A stretch of 8,403 nucleotides of DNA from Bacteroides sp. UBA7335 (GTDB lineage Bacteria; Bacteroidota; Bacteroidia; Bacteroidales; Bacteroidaceae). Below the pieces are notes generated by a model that worked only from the letters and a program-made list of their open reading frames with translations, was not told where the DNA came from and did not search any database. The DNA is taken from positions 3,729 through 12,131 of the forward strand of contig DKPL01000061.1 in the NCBI GenBank assembly GCA_002471185.1, written 5' to 3'. The translations under genes and the position numbers were made by a program. Shown in pieces: positions 1 through 6,927 of the stretch; positions within the stretch are counted from its first letter, which is position 1, and the number at the start of each line of letters is the position of its first letter.

Positions 1-516
1 TCCCATAGTACTTAACTTAGCAGAAGACTTCATGCCTCTAAATGTATTAAGCGTTGCAGCCCAATATACGCCAAGCAAAATAAGTATCATGTATAGCTTA
101 TTATCAGCTAGATGAGCGGCACTTGTTTCGGGTAGAAAAATGTAAGCAATAGAAACTCCACCGAATATTAAAACTGATGGAAACCATATTGCTACAGCTT
201 GCCATTGGTAATAAAGTGCTGCAAAACCCCAGCGTGCACCAAATGCTTCACTAATCCAACGAAATACACCTCCTTTTTTTGGGAAAGTGGATGCTAACTC
301 CGCAGCTACAAGAGATACCGGAATTAGAAATACGATAGCAGCAAAAAGATAATAGAAGATAGAAGTTAAACCATACTCCGCTTGAGATGGTAAACCTCTT
401 AAACTTACGATAGTGGTGACGTTCATAATTGCGAATGCCCATACACCAATGAGTGCGCCTTTTTTGATGCCTACGCTGGCTCCACTACCTTTGTTAGGAG
501 TTGATTCTGATCCCAT
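1..516 (-). CDS. GadC-like APC-family amino acid/amine antiporter (N-terminal part, cut by window edge)
   Basis: An open frame on the minus strand starts at ATG 516 and stays open for 172 codons to the left edge, so only about a third of a usual ~500-residue APC carrier is present. The N-terminus is short and polar (residues 1-19). It is followed by a first membrane segment (about 20-40) with the APC-type stretch around VWAFAIMNVTTIVSLRGLP, then the conserved block AEYGLTSIFYYLFAA (about 46-60) leading into the second membrane segment, and the loop ELASTFPKKGGVFRW (about 73-87). Two or more hydrophobic segments follow. This pattern is that of the glutamate:GABA antiporter (GadC/YjeM-like) branch, inner-membrane proteins that swap an amino acid for its decarboxylated amine. 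It lies 127 bp downstream of, and on the same strand as, a PLP decarboxylase, which fits a decarboxylase-antiporter pair. The substrate is inferred only from this neighbour and is not assigned. Confidence 0.85.
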   Translation of the reverse strand, partial: MGSESTPNKGSGASVGIKKGALIGVWAFAIMNVTTIVSLRGLPSQAEYGLTSIFYYLFAAIVFLIPVSLVAAELASTFPKKGGVFRWISEAFGARWGFAALYYQWQAVAIWFPSVLIFGGVSIAYIFLPETSAAHLADNKLYMILILLGVYWAATLNTFRGMKSSAKLSTMG

Positions 517-540
517 AATTGAAAATTTAGATTTAAGAAC

Positions 541-594
541 GGTTTGCGAAGCTGAAAAACTCTATTAATATTAGTTTTAGTGCTATCGCAAACC
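541..594 (-). promoter_or_regulatory. Long stem-loop between decarboxylase and antiporter genes
   Basis: In the 127-bp spacer, GGTTTGCGA at 541-549 is exactly mirrored by TCGCAAACC at 586-594. Pairing continues inward with AGC (550-552) to GCT (582-584) past one bulged base (585). After a 3x3 internal loop it resumes with AAAACT (556-561) to AGTTTT (573-578), leaving an 11-base loop. In the minus-strand transcript this is a strong hairpin. The DNA after it on that strand has no T-run, so it does not look like a simple intrinsic terminator. It could be a processing or stability element or an attenuator that sets the ratio of decarboxylase to antiporter. That role is inference. Confidence 0.6.
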
Positions 595-643
595 ATTCGT
601 TTTTTATTAATTAAAAGTTTAAAATACTATATAATTATTTATG

Positions 644-2407
644 TTATACTTGATTAAACTCTTTAATGACTTCATCGCGAGCAGCAGCAACGCAAACTAA
701 CATATGATCCATTACTTCAGGAGTTACGAATACATTCATTGGGAATGATTTGATTGCGTAAATCACAGCTTCAGGATCGTGTTCGTCTCTATTGTAATTA
801 GTGGTTCTAAATCCTGTACTGAAACTCATGTAAGGAGTATATTTACCATTAATTTGTTTGCCTTCACGATACCATTCGTACAATTTATCACCAATTGCGT
901 GGATGATACGATTGTGCTTGATTAATTCAGAACGTTTATTAGGGTCATTTAGTTCTTCCTCAAACTGTTTACGTGCATCAACACCTACAGGATAAGGACG
1001 GAATAATGTGATAAATCCCGTATCATCAGGGTTTGCAATTACCATATCGTCACGTCTGGAAATTAAGTCGTATAGGTAATATTTAACTTCTTCTATACCA
1101 CCAATAATAGCTTGGAAACCTTCAATACCAAAATATTTCAATGTTGCCCATCCTGCCAATGAACCAGAACTTGTACGAGATACCTCACAAGTATAATACA
1201 TTGGATTATATGGAGTACGTACTTGAAGATAAGCATCTTCTCCACGGCGATGTAGGTCTTCAAACTCTTTTGCATTTTGATAAACGAAACAACTACTTAC
1301 ATAAGGAGCAAATCCTAACTTGTGGAAATCAACACCGATAGCGTCAGCATAAATAATCTCTTTATACATTTCAGCATTACGTTTCAAAATAGGAAGAACC
1401 TTGGCTGAGAAACCGAGAGGATTCTTTTCGAAATCATAGTGCTTAAATGTAATCCACGACCAGCCAACTACGCAGTCGCAATATAACAATGCTTTACCAA
1501 AGCCTTTAGGGTTAGGATATTGATCCATAACTTCACGAACTTTACCAACTGGATCGAATGCACATGCATCAGTAGTACCCATAGTACAAACAACTTCGGC
1601 TACTGGAATATTTCTAGAAGTTAAATCCTTCATTACTCTGGCCAAGTCGTTTACATCCATTTGATTAGTTTCGGGATCTGTCTTAATACGGATAACATTA
1701 TCCATACCTATACCCATCCAGTCAGAAGCATTTTGTTGTGCAAAGTGAGCTTGTTCAGAGCATAAAATTTTAGCATCAACACGAACTCCTTTATAACGAG
1801 AATCTGGTAATACACGAGTTAAACCGTACTTAACACTATAAGTCCAGCAGCCTCCGCCACCCCATGTGTAAATACAGCCGGCTTTAGTTGGTTCCCATCC
1901 GATAAGGTTAGCAATCATACCAGCGGTTTCCAATTCGGCCTTATGAACGTTATAAGAATATTCACCTTCCAATATATTTGGAGCAAATATTTGGCTAATC
2001 ATAGATGCTACAATACCAGCAGTGTTACATTGAGGTATAATATTACACATTGTTAATGGATTGCCCCAGTTTGGTGCACCTTGGAAAAGATCACAAACTT
2101 CTTTTACAACTTGGTCAATAGGTTCGCCTTTTTCGGGTAAACTAACGTTCTTTACTTCTGGATAGGTATACTTTAAGGCCGAGTCTGTTCCTAGAAATAC
2201 AGGACCGCCTGTTGCAGCGTCGGGTTTTAATTGATCCATCATTTTAACTGCTTTTGTTATAGTGTCAGCTAATGGATCAGCAGTTCCACGGAATGGAGAA
2301 GGGAATTCACTTACTTGAATTTTACGATAAGCAGCCCATTTAGGCGCATCTTCAACGATTTGGCCATCTTTCCAAATTTCGCCGAAATTCTTTGCATTTC
2401 CTGCCAT
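644..2407 (-). CDS. PLP-dependent group II amino acid decarboxylase (substrate unknown)
   Basis: A 587-residue fold-type I decarboxylase of the group II family (glutamate, tyrosine, tryptophan and diaminobutyrate decarboxylases). The catalytic landmarks are in order. His221 in SEQAHFAQQ is the residue that stacks on the cofactor. Asp311 in LLYCDCVVGW contacts the pyridine nitrogen. Lys363 in DFHKLGFAPY forms the Schiff base with pyridoxal phosphate. The site is therefore predicted to be active. Most group II enzymes have Ala after the Asp, and here it is Cys. There is no signal peptide or membrane segment, so it should be cytoplasmic. It is longer than GadB-type glutamate decarboxylases (~466 aa) and lacks their familiar sequence blocks, so I do not call it GadB. 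The antiporter-like gene directly downstream suggests a proton-consuming decarboxylation/exchange pair. Upstream is a long AT-rich region shared with a divergent decarboxylase of another fold. Family certain, substrate open. Confidence 0.9.
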   Translation of the reverse strand: MAGNAKNFGEIWKDGQIVEDAPKWAAYRKIQVSEFPSPFRGTADPLADTITKAVKMMDQLKPDAATGGPVFLGTDSALKYTYPEVKNVSLPEKGEPIDQVVKEVCDLFQGAPNWGNPLTMCNIIPQCNTAGIVASMISQIFAPNILEGEYSYNVHKAELETAGMIANLIGWEPTKAGCIYTWGGGGCWTYSVKYGLTRVLPDSRYKGVRVDAKILCSEQAHFAQQNASDWMGIGMDNVIRIKTDPETNQMDVNDLARVMKDLTSRNIPVAEVVCTMGTTDACAFDPVGKVREVMDQYPNPKGFGKALLYCDCVVGWSWITFKHYDFEKNPLGFSAKVLPILKRNAEMYKEIIYADAIGVDFHKLGFAPYVSSCFVYQNAKEFEDLHRRGEDAYLQVRTPYNPMYYTCEVSRTSSGSLAGWATLKYFGIEGFQAIIGGIEEVKYYLYDLISRRDDMVIANPDDTGFITLFRPYPVGVDARKQFEEELNDPNKRSELIKHNRIIHAIGDKLYEWYREGKQINGKYTPYMSFSTGFRTTNYNRDEHDPEAVIYAIKSFPMNVFVTPEVMDHMLVCVAAARDEVIKEFNQV

Positions 2408-2958
2408 AATTCTTAAAATTAAAAGGTTAAATATATGTTAATTGAAAAATGATATACTAATAACATACGTCATGTGTTTATGTTTATAATTTCTTCAATT
2501 TTATAACATTTTAAAAGTTTCTTGTCTTTTTATTTGGGGGATATTGAACTTCAATTACTGACGGTTACTTTTCTTATTAATGCCTTTTTAGGCTTTCTAG
2601 AGTATGTTATATGATAATAGAATGCAATGATTAACTTTCTTATTTAATTAAAAACCTGCTGTGCTTTGATTGAGCTTACTGTTTGTTTTAATTTATTATC
2701 TACTGCTTGTTTTATTTTAGTAGTGTACTAAAATATGTAAAATGTAGTGTTTGTATTGTAGGTAATATAGGATTTTGAGTAGTTTATTGTTAAAATGTGT
2801 ATTGTGGTAGATGTTTAATTATAGAATTCACGAACAAGTGTATGAACTGTTTGTTTAAGTTGCAATTCTATTAAAGAGTGGAATACTTCACTTTCTAAAC
2901 GAGAACAATAATTAAACGGGAGATTTTCCCAATTATAAATCTTAAATACATAATTATT
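2408..2958. other. AT-rich divergent intergenic region between the two decarboxylase genes
   Basis: This is about 550 bp with no convincing gene. It holds the start regions of both divergent decarboxylase genes and must contain their promoters. No canonical Bacteroidetes -7 box (TAnnTTTG) could be found on either strand. The nearest variants, such as TACTGTTTG near 2688 and TAGTGTTTG near 2745, have one extra base. The clearest structure is the palindrome at 2713-2735. A small GCC-TTTTTA-GGC stem-loop sits at 2582-2593. The length and palindrome suggest long 5' leaders or regulated promoters. Confidence 0.6.
2713..2735. promoter_or_regulatory. Candidate operator: 10-bp inverted repeat with 3-bp spacer
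   Basis: TATTTTAGTA (2713-2722) and TACTAAAATA (2726-2735) are exact reverse complements around GTG. The symmetry and the position in the shared divergent spacer fit a binding site for a dimeric regulator controlling one or both decarboxylase genes. Nothing in the window encodes a transcription factor, so the partner is unknown. In such AT-rich DNA a chance palindrome remains possible. Confidence 0.4.
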
Positions 2959-4104
2959 ATGGCTACTAAAAAGTATTTTCCTATTGTGCAGGAATTGATT
3001 GACATGATTGCTAAAAATGGTTGGCAAAGTAAATTCGATGAAGCTTTTAAAAATGCAAAAGCTTTGAATGTTGTTGATTTTGATGATATTAAAACTTTGG
3101 ATGATTATTTTGATTGGATTAATGCTCAATTAACATGGGCACCATTTGAAAAACTAGATGGTCGTGAAGTGTATAGACACGTTTGTAAATTCTATTTTTT
3201 GCTTCAACAACATCCGGTAGTTGAATTGCAAAACCCACTAGTCGCTCGTGATAGTGAAGCTCCTCTTACTCCACTTTCTGATTGGATTGTACGTTGGGTT
3301 ACTGAGTTAGGTAAGTTTATGGATACTCCTGAATCATTGACTCCTGAAACAGAGAAAACATTCTATGAGACTCCAATGTATAATATGCACGAATACCTTC
3401 GCCCACGTGGTGGTTGGGGTACATTCAATAAATTCTTTGCTCGTCGCACGAAACCTGGTTATCGTCCAGTTGCTGCAATAGCCGATCAAACAGTTATTGT
3501 TTCCCCAGCCGACTCTACATTCGATGGACAATGGGAAGTTAATACTGATTCACATGTGAATATTAAAGGTATTTATTGGAAAATAGAAGAACTTCTTGAA
3601 GGAAGTCCATACAAAGATCGTTTTACTGGTGGTATGTGGATGCATGCATTCCTAAATACTACTGACTATCACCGTCAACATGCTCCAGTAGGAGGTAAAG
3701 TTGTTGAGGCTCGTAATATTCAAGGTACAGCTTATTTGGAAGTTGTAGCAGATCCTATTCCTGGACAAGAAGGCAAAAATAAATTGACTATGAAGCGTAA
3801 CTTTGATGCGCCTGATAATCCAGGTTATGAGTTTATGCAAGCTCGTGGTTTAATTGTTATTGAATCTGAAATTGGATTAGTTGCTGTTCTTCCTATGGGT
3901 ATGGCTCAAGTTTCTTCAGTAGTAATCACTGCAGAAGAGGGAGTTACTTTACAAAAAGGTGAAGAGATATCTTATTTCCAATTTGGTGGATCTGATATCG
4001 TTATGGTGTTTGAACGTGATTCTAATGTATGCTTCACAGCAAAAGTAGGAGATCATCATAAAGTTGGTAAGGCTATTGCTAAAGCATACCCTACTAATAA
4101 ATAA
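2959..4104 (+). CDS. Soluble phosphatidylserine-decarboxylase-like pyruvoyl enzyme
   Basis: A 381-residue member of the phosphatidylserine decarboxylase (PSD) superfamily. These enzymes cut themselves to create an N-terminal pyruvoyl cofactor. The self-processing triad is visible: Asp185 in VSPADST, His241 in DYHRQHAP (His238 is the companion) and Ser345 in FQFGGSD. Cleavage between Gly344 and Ser345 would give a large beta and a ~37-residue alpha chain. The core begins around residue 150 (GTFNKFFARRTKPGYRPV). Before it is an extension of roughly 140 residues with no hydrophobic segment, so the protein should be soluble, unlike membrane-attached PSD of E. coli. The GGS-type site in place of LGST, together with an N-terminal extension, is the layout of PSD-like enzymes that act on free amino acids, such as fungal PsiD tryptophan decarboxylase. 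Its place beside an amino acid decarboxylase and an antiporter supports that reading. Ordinary phospholipid decarboxylation is not excluded. ATG 2959 is the first in-frame start before conserved sequence. Confidence 0.85.
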   Translation: MATKKYFPIVQELIDMIAKNGWQSKFDEAFKNAKALNVVDFDDIKTLDDYFDWINAQLTWAPFEKLDGREVYRHVCKFYFLLQQHPVVELQNPLVARDSEAPLTPLSDWIVRWVTELGKFMDTPESLTPETEKTFYETPMYNMHEYLRPRGGWGTFNKFFARRTKPGYRPVAAIADQTVIVSPADSTFDGQWEVNTDSHVNIKGIYWKIEELLEGSPYKDRFTGGMWMHAFLNTTDYHRQHAPVGGKVVEARNIQGTAYLEVVADPIPGQEGKNKLTMKRNFDAPDNPGYEFMQARGLIVIESEIGLVAVLPMGMAQVSSVVITAEEGVTLQKGEEISYFQFGGSDIVMVFERDSNVCFTAKVGDHHKVGKAIAKAYPTNK

Positions 4105-4122
4105 TTTCTTTATTGGTCTAAA

Positions 4123-4160
4123 ATTTAAAAAGGAGAACACTAGTGTTCTCCTTTTTAAAT
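4123..4160 (+). terminator. Intrinsic terminator after the PSD-like gene
   Basis: A perfect palindrome with 19-base arms (4123-4141 and 4142-4160) starts 18 bp after the stop codon. The RNA hairpin has the core AAAAAGGAGAACA pairing with TGTTCTCCTTTTT around a CTAG loop, with the T-run on the 3' side. By symmetry it could also act on minus-strand transcription that reads through the tRNA gene. Confidence 0.85.
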
Positions 4161-4177
4161 ATAATGATATGTAATAA

Positions 4178-4207
4178 AAAAAGGACTTGATTTCTCAAGT
4201 CCTTTTT
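4178..4207 (-). terminator. Intrinsic terminator of the tRNA-Lys gene
   Basis: AAAAAGGACTTGA (4178-4190) is the exact reverse complement of TCAAGTCCTTTTT (4195-4207), with a 4-base loop. On the minus strand the hairpin begins directly at the tRNA's CCA end and finishes in a run of T (4176-4182), which is what a tRNA terminator should look like. It faces the plus-strand terminator 17 bp away. Confidence 0.85.
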
Positions 4208-4282
4208 GGTGATCCGCCTGGGGCTCGAACCCAGGACCCCAACATTAAAAGTGTTGTGCTCTACCTGCTGAGCTAGCGAATC
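4207..4282 (-). tRNA. tRNA-Lys (anticodon UUU)
   Basis: The minus strand folds into a full 76-base cloverleaf. The acceptor stem is GATTCGC with GCGGATC (one G-T pair), the D stem GCTC/GAGC and the anticodon stem CAACA/TGTTG. The anticodon loop CTTTTAA places TTT at positions 34-36. The T arm is CTGGG-TTCGAGC-CCCAG, the discriminator base is A and the CCA end is encoded. Anticodon UUU reads the lysine codons AAA and AAG. The gene has its own promoter upstream and a hairpin terminator directly at its 3' end, so it appears to be a single-gene unit. Confidence 0.97.
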
Positions 4283-4320
4283 GTCCTTTTTGCTGTATCA
4301 GTTATTTCCTGATTGCGAGT

Positions 4321-4352
4321 GCAAAGGTAGCGACTTTTTTTATATCTGCAAG
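4321..4352 (-). promoter_or_regulatory. Bacteroidetes-type promoter for tRNA-Lys
   Basis: On the minus strand TACCTTTGC (4321-4329) matches the primary sigma factor -7 element TAnnTTTG of Bacteroidetes. CTTG (4349-4352) stands 19 bases upstream as a -33 element. Transcription would begin near 4314, about 30 bases before the mature tRNA 5' end at 4282, leaving a short leader to be removed by RNase P. Confidence 0.75.
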
Positions 4353-4419
4353 CTTTTGGGTAATATTTTTTCTACTTTTTTTAAATGTAAATGCTATCTG
4401 CTTGGTAATCAGTGTTGCT

Positions 4420-5514
4420 TTAATTTCCTTCTGTGATTTTTTCTTTTTGAATAATGAAACGCTGATAGTAAGATAACATCAAAGTTGTAAGTGGAAGAGC
4501 GATGATCATTCCCAAAATTCCCATTAATGAACCCCAAATTGAAAGAGAAAGGAGAATAATGGCAGGATTAAGACCGGTAATCTTGCCCATAATTTTAGGA
4601 ACAATAATGGTGTCTTGTATGATTTGGACAATTATAAAGACTGATGTTGCTAATGCCATGATAAACCAAAAGTTCTGGCCTGTATCTGCCGATTTTAATA
4701 TTGCCAATAGAATAGTAGGTGCAAATCCTATAATTTGCAAATAAGGTACCATATTTAGTGCTCCAATAAGTAGGCCTAATCCAATAGCCATTGGAAAGTC
4801 TATAATGAGAAAACCTACGCTAAAAAGAACTCCTACACAAAGTGCTACTAAAGCTTGCCCACGGAAATAAGTATTCATGCCGTTTTGAAGGTCTTTTACT
4901 AAGTTTGAAGAAAATCGTCTGTATTTGGCTGGTAAAAAGTGAATCCAACCATCTGCAATAGCTTCGTAATCCAATAATATAAATACGATATATAATAATA
5001 TAATGAATGAGGCAAAAATACTAAATAAAATATTAATAGATTCAGCAAGTATCATCCACACCTTAGGTAGTGCCCCTTTGATAGCATTAATAAAATTTTC
5101 TTCATTTAGAATTTTATTAATTGTTTGTATGTCTAAGTTTTCTTGAATAAATTCTGATAGACTTTGAGGGATTTGAGAGGAGTGATTAAAGCCATGAGTT
5201 AGATAAGTTAATAATAGTTGATTTACCCTTCCAAATTCATCTATCATAGGTGGGACTATTAGAAAGAAGAAACCAACTCCGATAATTGTGATTGTTAATA
5301 AAGCACACAAAGTTGAAACTGCTCGATTCTTCATTCGAAGTTTGAACTGGAAGAACTTTACAAGTGGATACACCATATAGGCTATTAACCATGCAATAAA
5401 AAAGGGCAATAACACTCCGCTTAATCGATTAACTAACATTAGGAAACCAATGATAAGTGCAAGTAGTATAACTCCTCGTATAAAACTGTCGAATGTTATT
5501 TTCTTTTTTTCCAT
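4420..5514 (-). CDS. AI-2E family (PerM/YhhQ-type) membrane transporter
   Basis: A 364-residue polytopic inner-membrane protein of the AI-2E transporter family (formerly UPF0118), of usual length. Hydrophobic segments lie near residues 12-29, 31-50 and 66-88, followed by a soluble stretch of about 65 residues (95-155) and then several more membrane spans. Family landmarks are YFRGQ (about 215), NMVPYLQIIG (about 255) and, near the C-terminus, the block DTIIVPKIMGK / TGLNPAIILLSL / WGSLMGILGMIIALP. Members have been linked to export of the AI-2 signal and, in other branches, to Na+ or other solute transport, so the family name does not fix the substrate. It lies 60 bp downstream of tdk on the same strand with no terminator between them, so cotranscription is plausible. 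No convincing terminator follows its stop. The next element on the strand is the tRNA promoter. Confidence 0.9.
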   Translation of the reverse strand: MEKKKITFDSFIRGVILLALIIGFLMLVNRLSGVLLPFFIAWLIAYMVYPLVKFFQFKLRMKNRAVSTLCALLTITIIGVGFFFLIVPPMIDEFGRVNQLLLTYLTHGFNHSSQIPQSLSEFIQENLDIQTINKILNEENFINAIKGALPKVWMILAESINILFSIFASFIILLYIVFILLDYEAIADGWIHFLPAKYRRFSSNLVKDLQNGMNTYFRGQALVALCVGVLFSVGFLIIDFPMAIGLGLLIGALNMVPYLQIIGFAPTILLAILKSADTGQNFWFIMALATSVFIIVQIIQDTIIVPKIMGKITGLNPAIILLSLSIWGSLMGILGMIIALPLTTLMLSYYQRFIIQKEKITEGN

Positions 5515-5574
5515 GATTCTTGTATAATAAGTGTGTATTATATAGAGTTTATTCTGTTATATAGTTGAATATTA

Positions 5575-6171
5575 CTATTTGGTTTTGTCTTCTTCTATTG
5601 CTCTATTATAACATTCACGACATAATGGCTCATATTCAGCTGTTTCTCCTAGCATTACTTGTTTGTCGTTTTTTACGGTGCGATGCGAAAAGTTTGCTAA
5701 CTGACCACACTTTACACAAATAGCATGCACTTTAGAAACTTCATCTGCTATAGCGCACAAAGCTGGCATCGGTCCAAACGGTTTTCCACGGAAGTCCATA
5801 TCTAGTCCGGCTATAATTACGCGAATCCCATTATTGGCAAGTGTGTTGCATACATCTACTAATCCATCATCAAAGAATTGAGCTTCGTCAATACCTACTA
5901 CGTCAATTTCAGATGTGAACAATAGAATACTTGCAGATGAGTCAATAGGTGTTGAGGCTATCGATGTACTATCGTGTGATACAACCTCTGCATCAGAGTA
6001 TCGCACGTCAATAGCAGGTTTATAGATTTCTACGCGTTGACGGGCAAACTTAGCTCGTTTTAATCTTCGAATTAGTTCTTCGGTTTTTCCCGAAAACATT
6101 GAGCCGCATATAACTTCTATTCTTCCTCGGCGACGAGTTTCATGGCTGTGATCTTCTGAAAATAATACCAT
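5575..6171 (-). CDS. tdk: Thymidine kinase (type II)
   Basis: This enzyme phosphorylates thymidine with ATP to dTMP in the cytoplasmic nucleoside salvage pathway. The 198 residues show the complete type II layout. The P-loop GSMFSGKT is at 23-30 and the DEAQFF motif at 95-100, with Glu96 as catalytic base. A conserved GLDMDFRGKPFGPMP loop lies at 122-136. Four cysteines, CVKC (152-155) and CREC (184-187), form the zinc-binding lasso domain, and the substrate-closing segment lies between them. Length is typical. It is divergent from the conserved hypothetical gene at 6286 with a 114-bp spacer holding promoter-like boxes for both directions, and it precedes the AI-2E gene by 60 bp. Confidence 0.97.
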   Translation of the reverse strand: MVLFSEDHSHETRRRGRIEVICGSMFSGKTEELIRRLKRAKFARQRVEIYKPAIDVRYSDAEVVSHDSTSIASTPIDSSASILLFTSEIDVVGIDEAQFFDDGLVDVCNTLANNGIRVIIAGLDMDFRGKPFGPMPALCAIADEVSKVHAICVKCGQLANFSHRTVKNDKQVMLGETAEYEPLCRECYNRAIEEDKTK

Positions 6172-6203
6172 AATTTTTTTTTCTTGTGTTTTTAATTCTG
6201 ATA

Positions 6204-6211
6204 CAAAAATA
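6204..6211 (-). promoter_or_regulatory. Possible -7 element for tdk
   Basis: On the minus strand the sequence reads TATTTTTG, an exact fit to TAnnTTTG, about 33 bases before the tdk start codon. No clear TTTG lies at the expected -33 distance, and T-rich DNA makes chance matches likely. Confidence 0.35.
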
Positions 6212-6254
6212 TAACCTTTTAGGTACTTGTCGATATTTATTCGGTATTTATTTC

Positions 6255-6263
6255 TACATTTGC
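6255..6263 (+). promoter_or_regulatory. -7 promoter element for the hypothetical-rsmI gene series
   Basis: TACATTTGC matches the Bacteroidetes -7 consensus TAnnTTTG including the usual trailing C. It ends 22 bases before the ATG at 6286, so the leader would be short, about 15 bases. The -33 region is weak, with no TTTG at 19-21 bases upstream. Confidence 0.6.
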
Positions 6264-6285
6264 AATGTATTCGGAATGTTAATAT

Positions 6286-6921
6286 ATGGACTTAGCATTG
6301 TTATTGCGTGAAATAGAGTTGGATGTTCGTGAGTTGAAATGTCTGGCAAATACTTATATAAACCATTCGCATGAAGTGGATGGAATAAGTGAGTTATTGT
6401 GTCGTAATATTCGACAGATGCAAGACCGATTAAATCATATATTGCAACTTGTTGAAGAACAAACTGAGAAGAGTTCTTTATTAAATAACTGTGATGATAA
6501 TAACGATTTGTTGTCCGAAGAACTTCCTACCGCTAATTTGAGCTCAATATTGTATCCAATAGAGCAAGTCATTACATCTAATTTTGCTGAAGAACCGGAA
6601 GAAGAACTGTTGTCTAAAAATTTAAAGCCTTTAGATGATACATTCGAGAAGTCTCTTACCGATAATAGTTCTACTGTTGTTGGTGATCGGATAATGCTTG
6701 CTACTGATTTGAAAAAATCTATTAGCCTTAACGATTCATTTCGCTTTTCGCGTGAATTATTTGGTGGTGATGTTAATGCTATGTATCAGGCTTTAGAGCA
6801 GATATCTGTTATGGAGTCACTGGATATGGCATTGTCATTTCTTTCTGAAAAGATTGAAATAGTAGAAGAAGATGAGGCTACAGCTGACTTCTTATCTTTG
6901 TTAAAGAAATATTTTAATTGA
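6286..6921 (+). CDS. Conserved Bacteroidales hypothetical protein upstream of rsmI
   Basis: I know no function for this 211-residue protein. It has no signal peptide or membrane segment, so it should be cytoplasmic. Three parts can be seen. A charged helical N-terminus (1-60) includes RELKCLANTYINHSHEVDG. A poorly conserved-looking acidic linker follows (about 60-130), rich in D, E, N and S. The C-terminal module (about 131-211) contains the striking KKSISLNDSFRFSRELFGGD and ends in LLKKYFN. The sequence and its position next to tdk and rsmI seem familiar from Bacteroides genomes, from memory only. Its stop is 6 bp before the rsmI ATG, so the two are very likely translated from one transcript. 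Two conserved-looking ends around a loose linker suggest an adaptor or regulatory protein, but that is a guess. Confidence 0.85.
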   Translation: MDLALLLREIELDVRELKCLANTYINHSHEVDGISELLCRNIRQMQDRLNHILQLVEEQTEKSSLLNNCDDNNDLLSEELPTANLSSILYPIEQVITSNFAEEPEEELLSKNLKPLDDTFEKSLTDNSSTVVGDRIMLATDLKKSISLNDSFRFSRELFGGDVNAMYQALEQISVMESLDMALSFLSEKIEIVEEDEATADFLSLLKKYFN

Positions 6922-6927
6922 AAGTTT

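Noticed and set aside
251..442. 63-codon minus-strand open frame
   Set aside because: It overlaps the antiporter in another frame on the same strand. The antiporter frame shows clear family blocks and this one shows none.
1141..1341. 66-codon plus-strand open frame
   Set aside because: Lies antisense inside the intact PLP decarboxylase, with no family resemblance and no start signal.
644..2407. Naming the PLP enzyme glutamate decarboxylase (gadB) because of the GadC-like neighbour
   Set aside because: Length and sequence blocks do not match GadB. Only the family-level catalytic residues are supported.
2680..2760. TACTGTTTG and TAGTGTTTG as promoter -7 boxes
   Set aside because: Each has three bases between TA and TTTG where the consensus has two, and no paired -33 element was found.
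2815..3129. 104-codon minus-strand open frame spanning the start of the PSD-like gene
   Set aside because: Most of it is antisense to the conserved gene. Its composition (I, N, F, S rich) is that of AT-rich shadow translation.
3334..4140. Three short minus-strand open frames (3334-3531, 3652-3840, 3949-4140)
   Set aside because: All are antisense to the PSD-like gene, without recognisable protein features.
4502..4744. 80-codon plus-strand open frame
   Set aside because: Antisense to the conserved C-terminal membrane region of the AI-2E protein.
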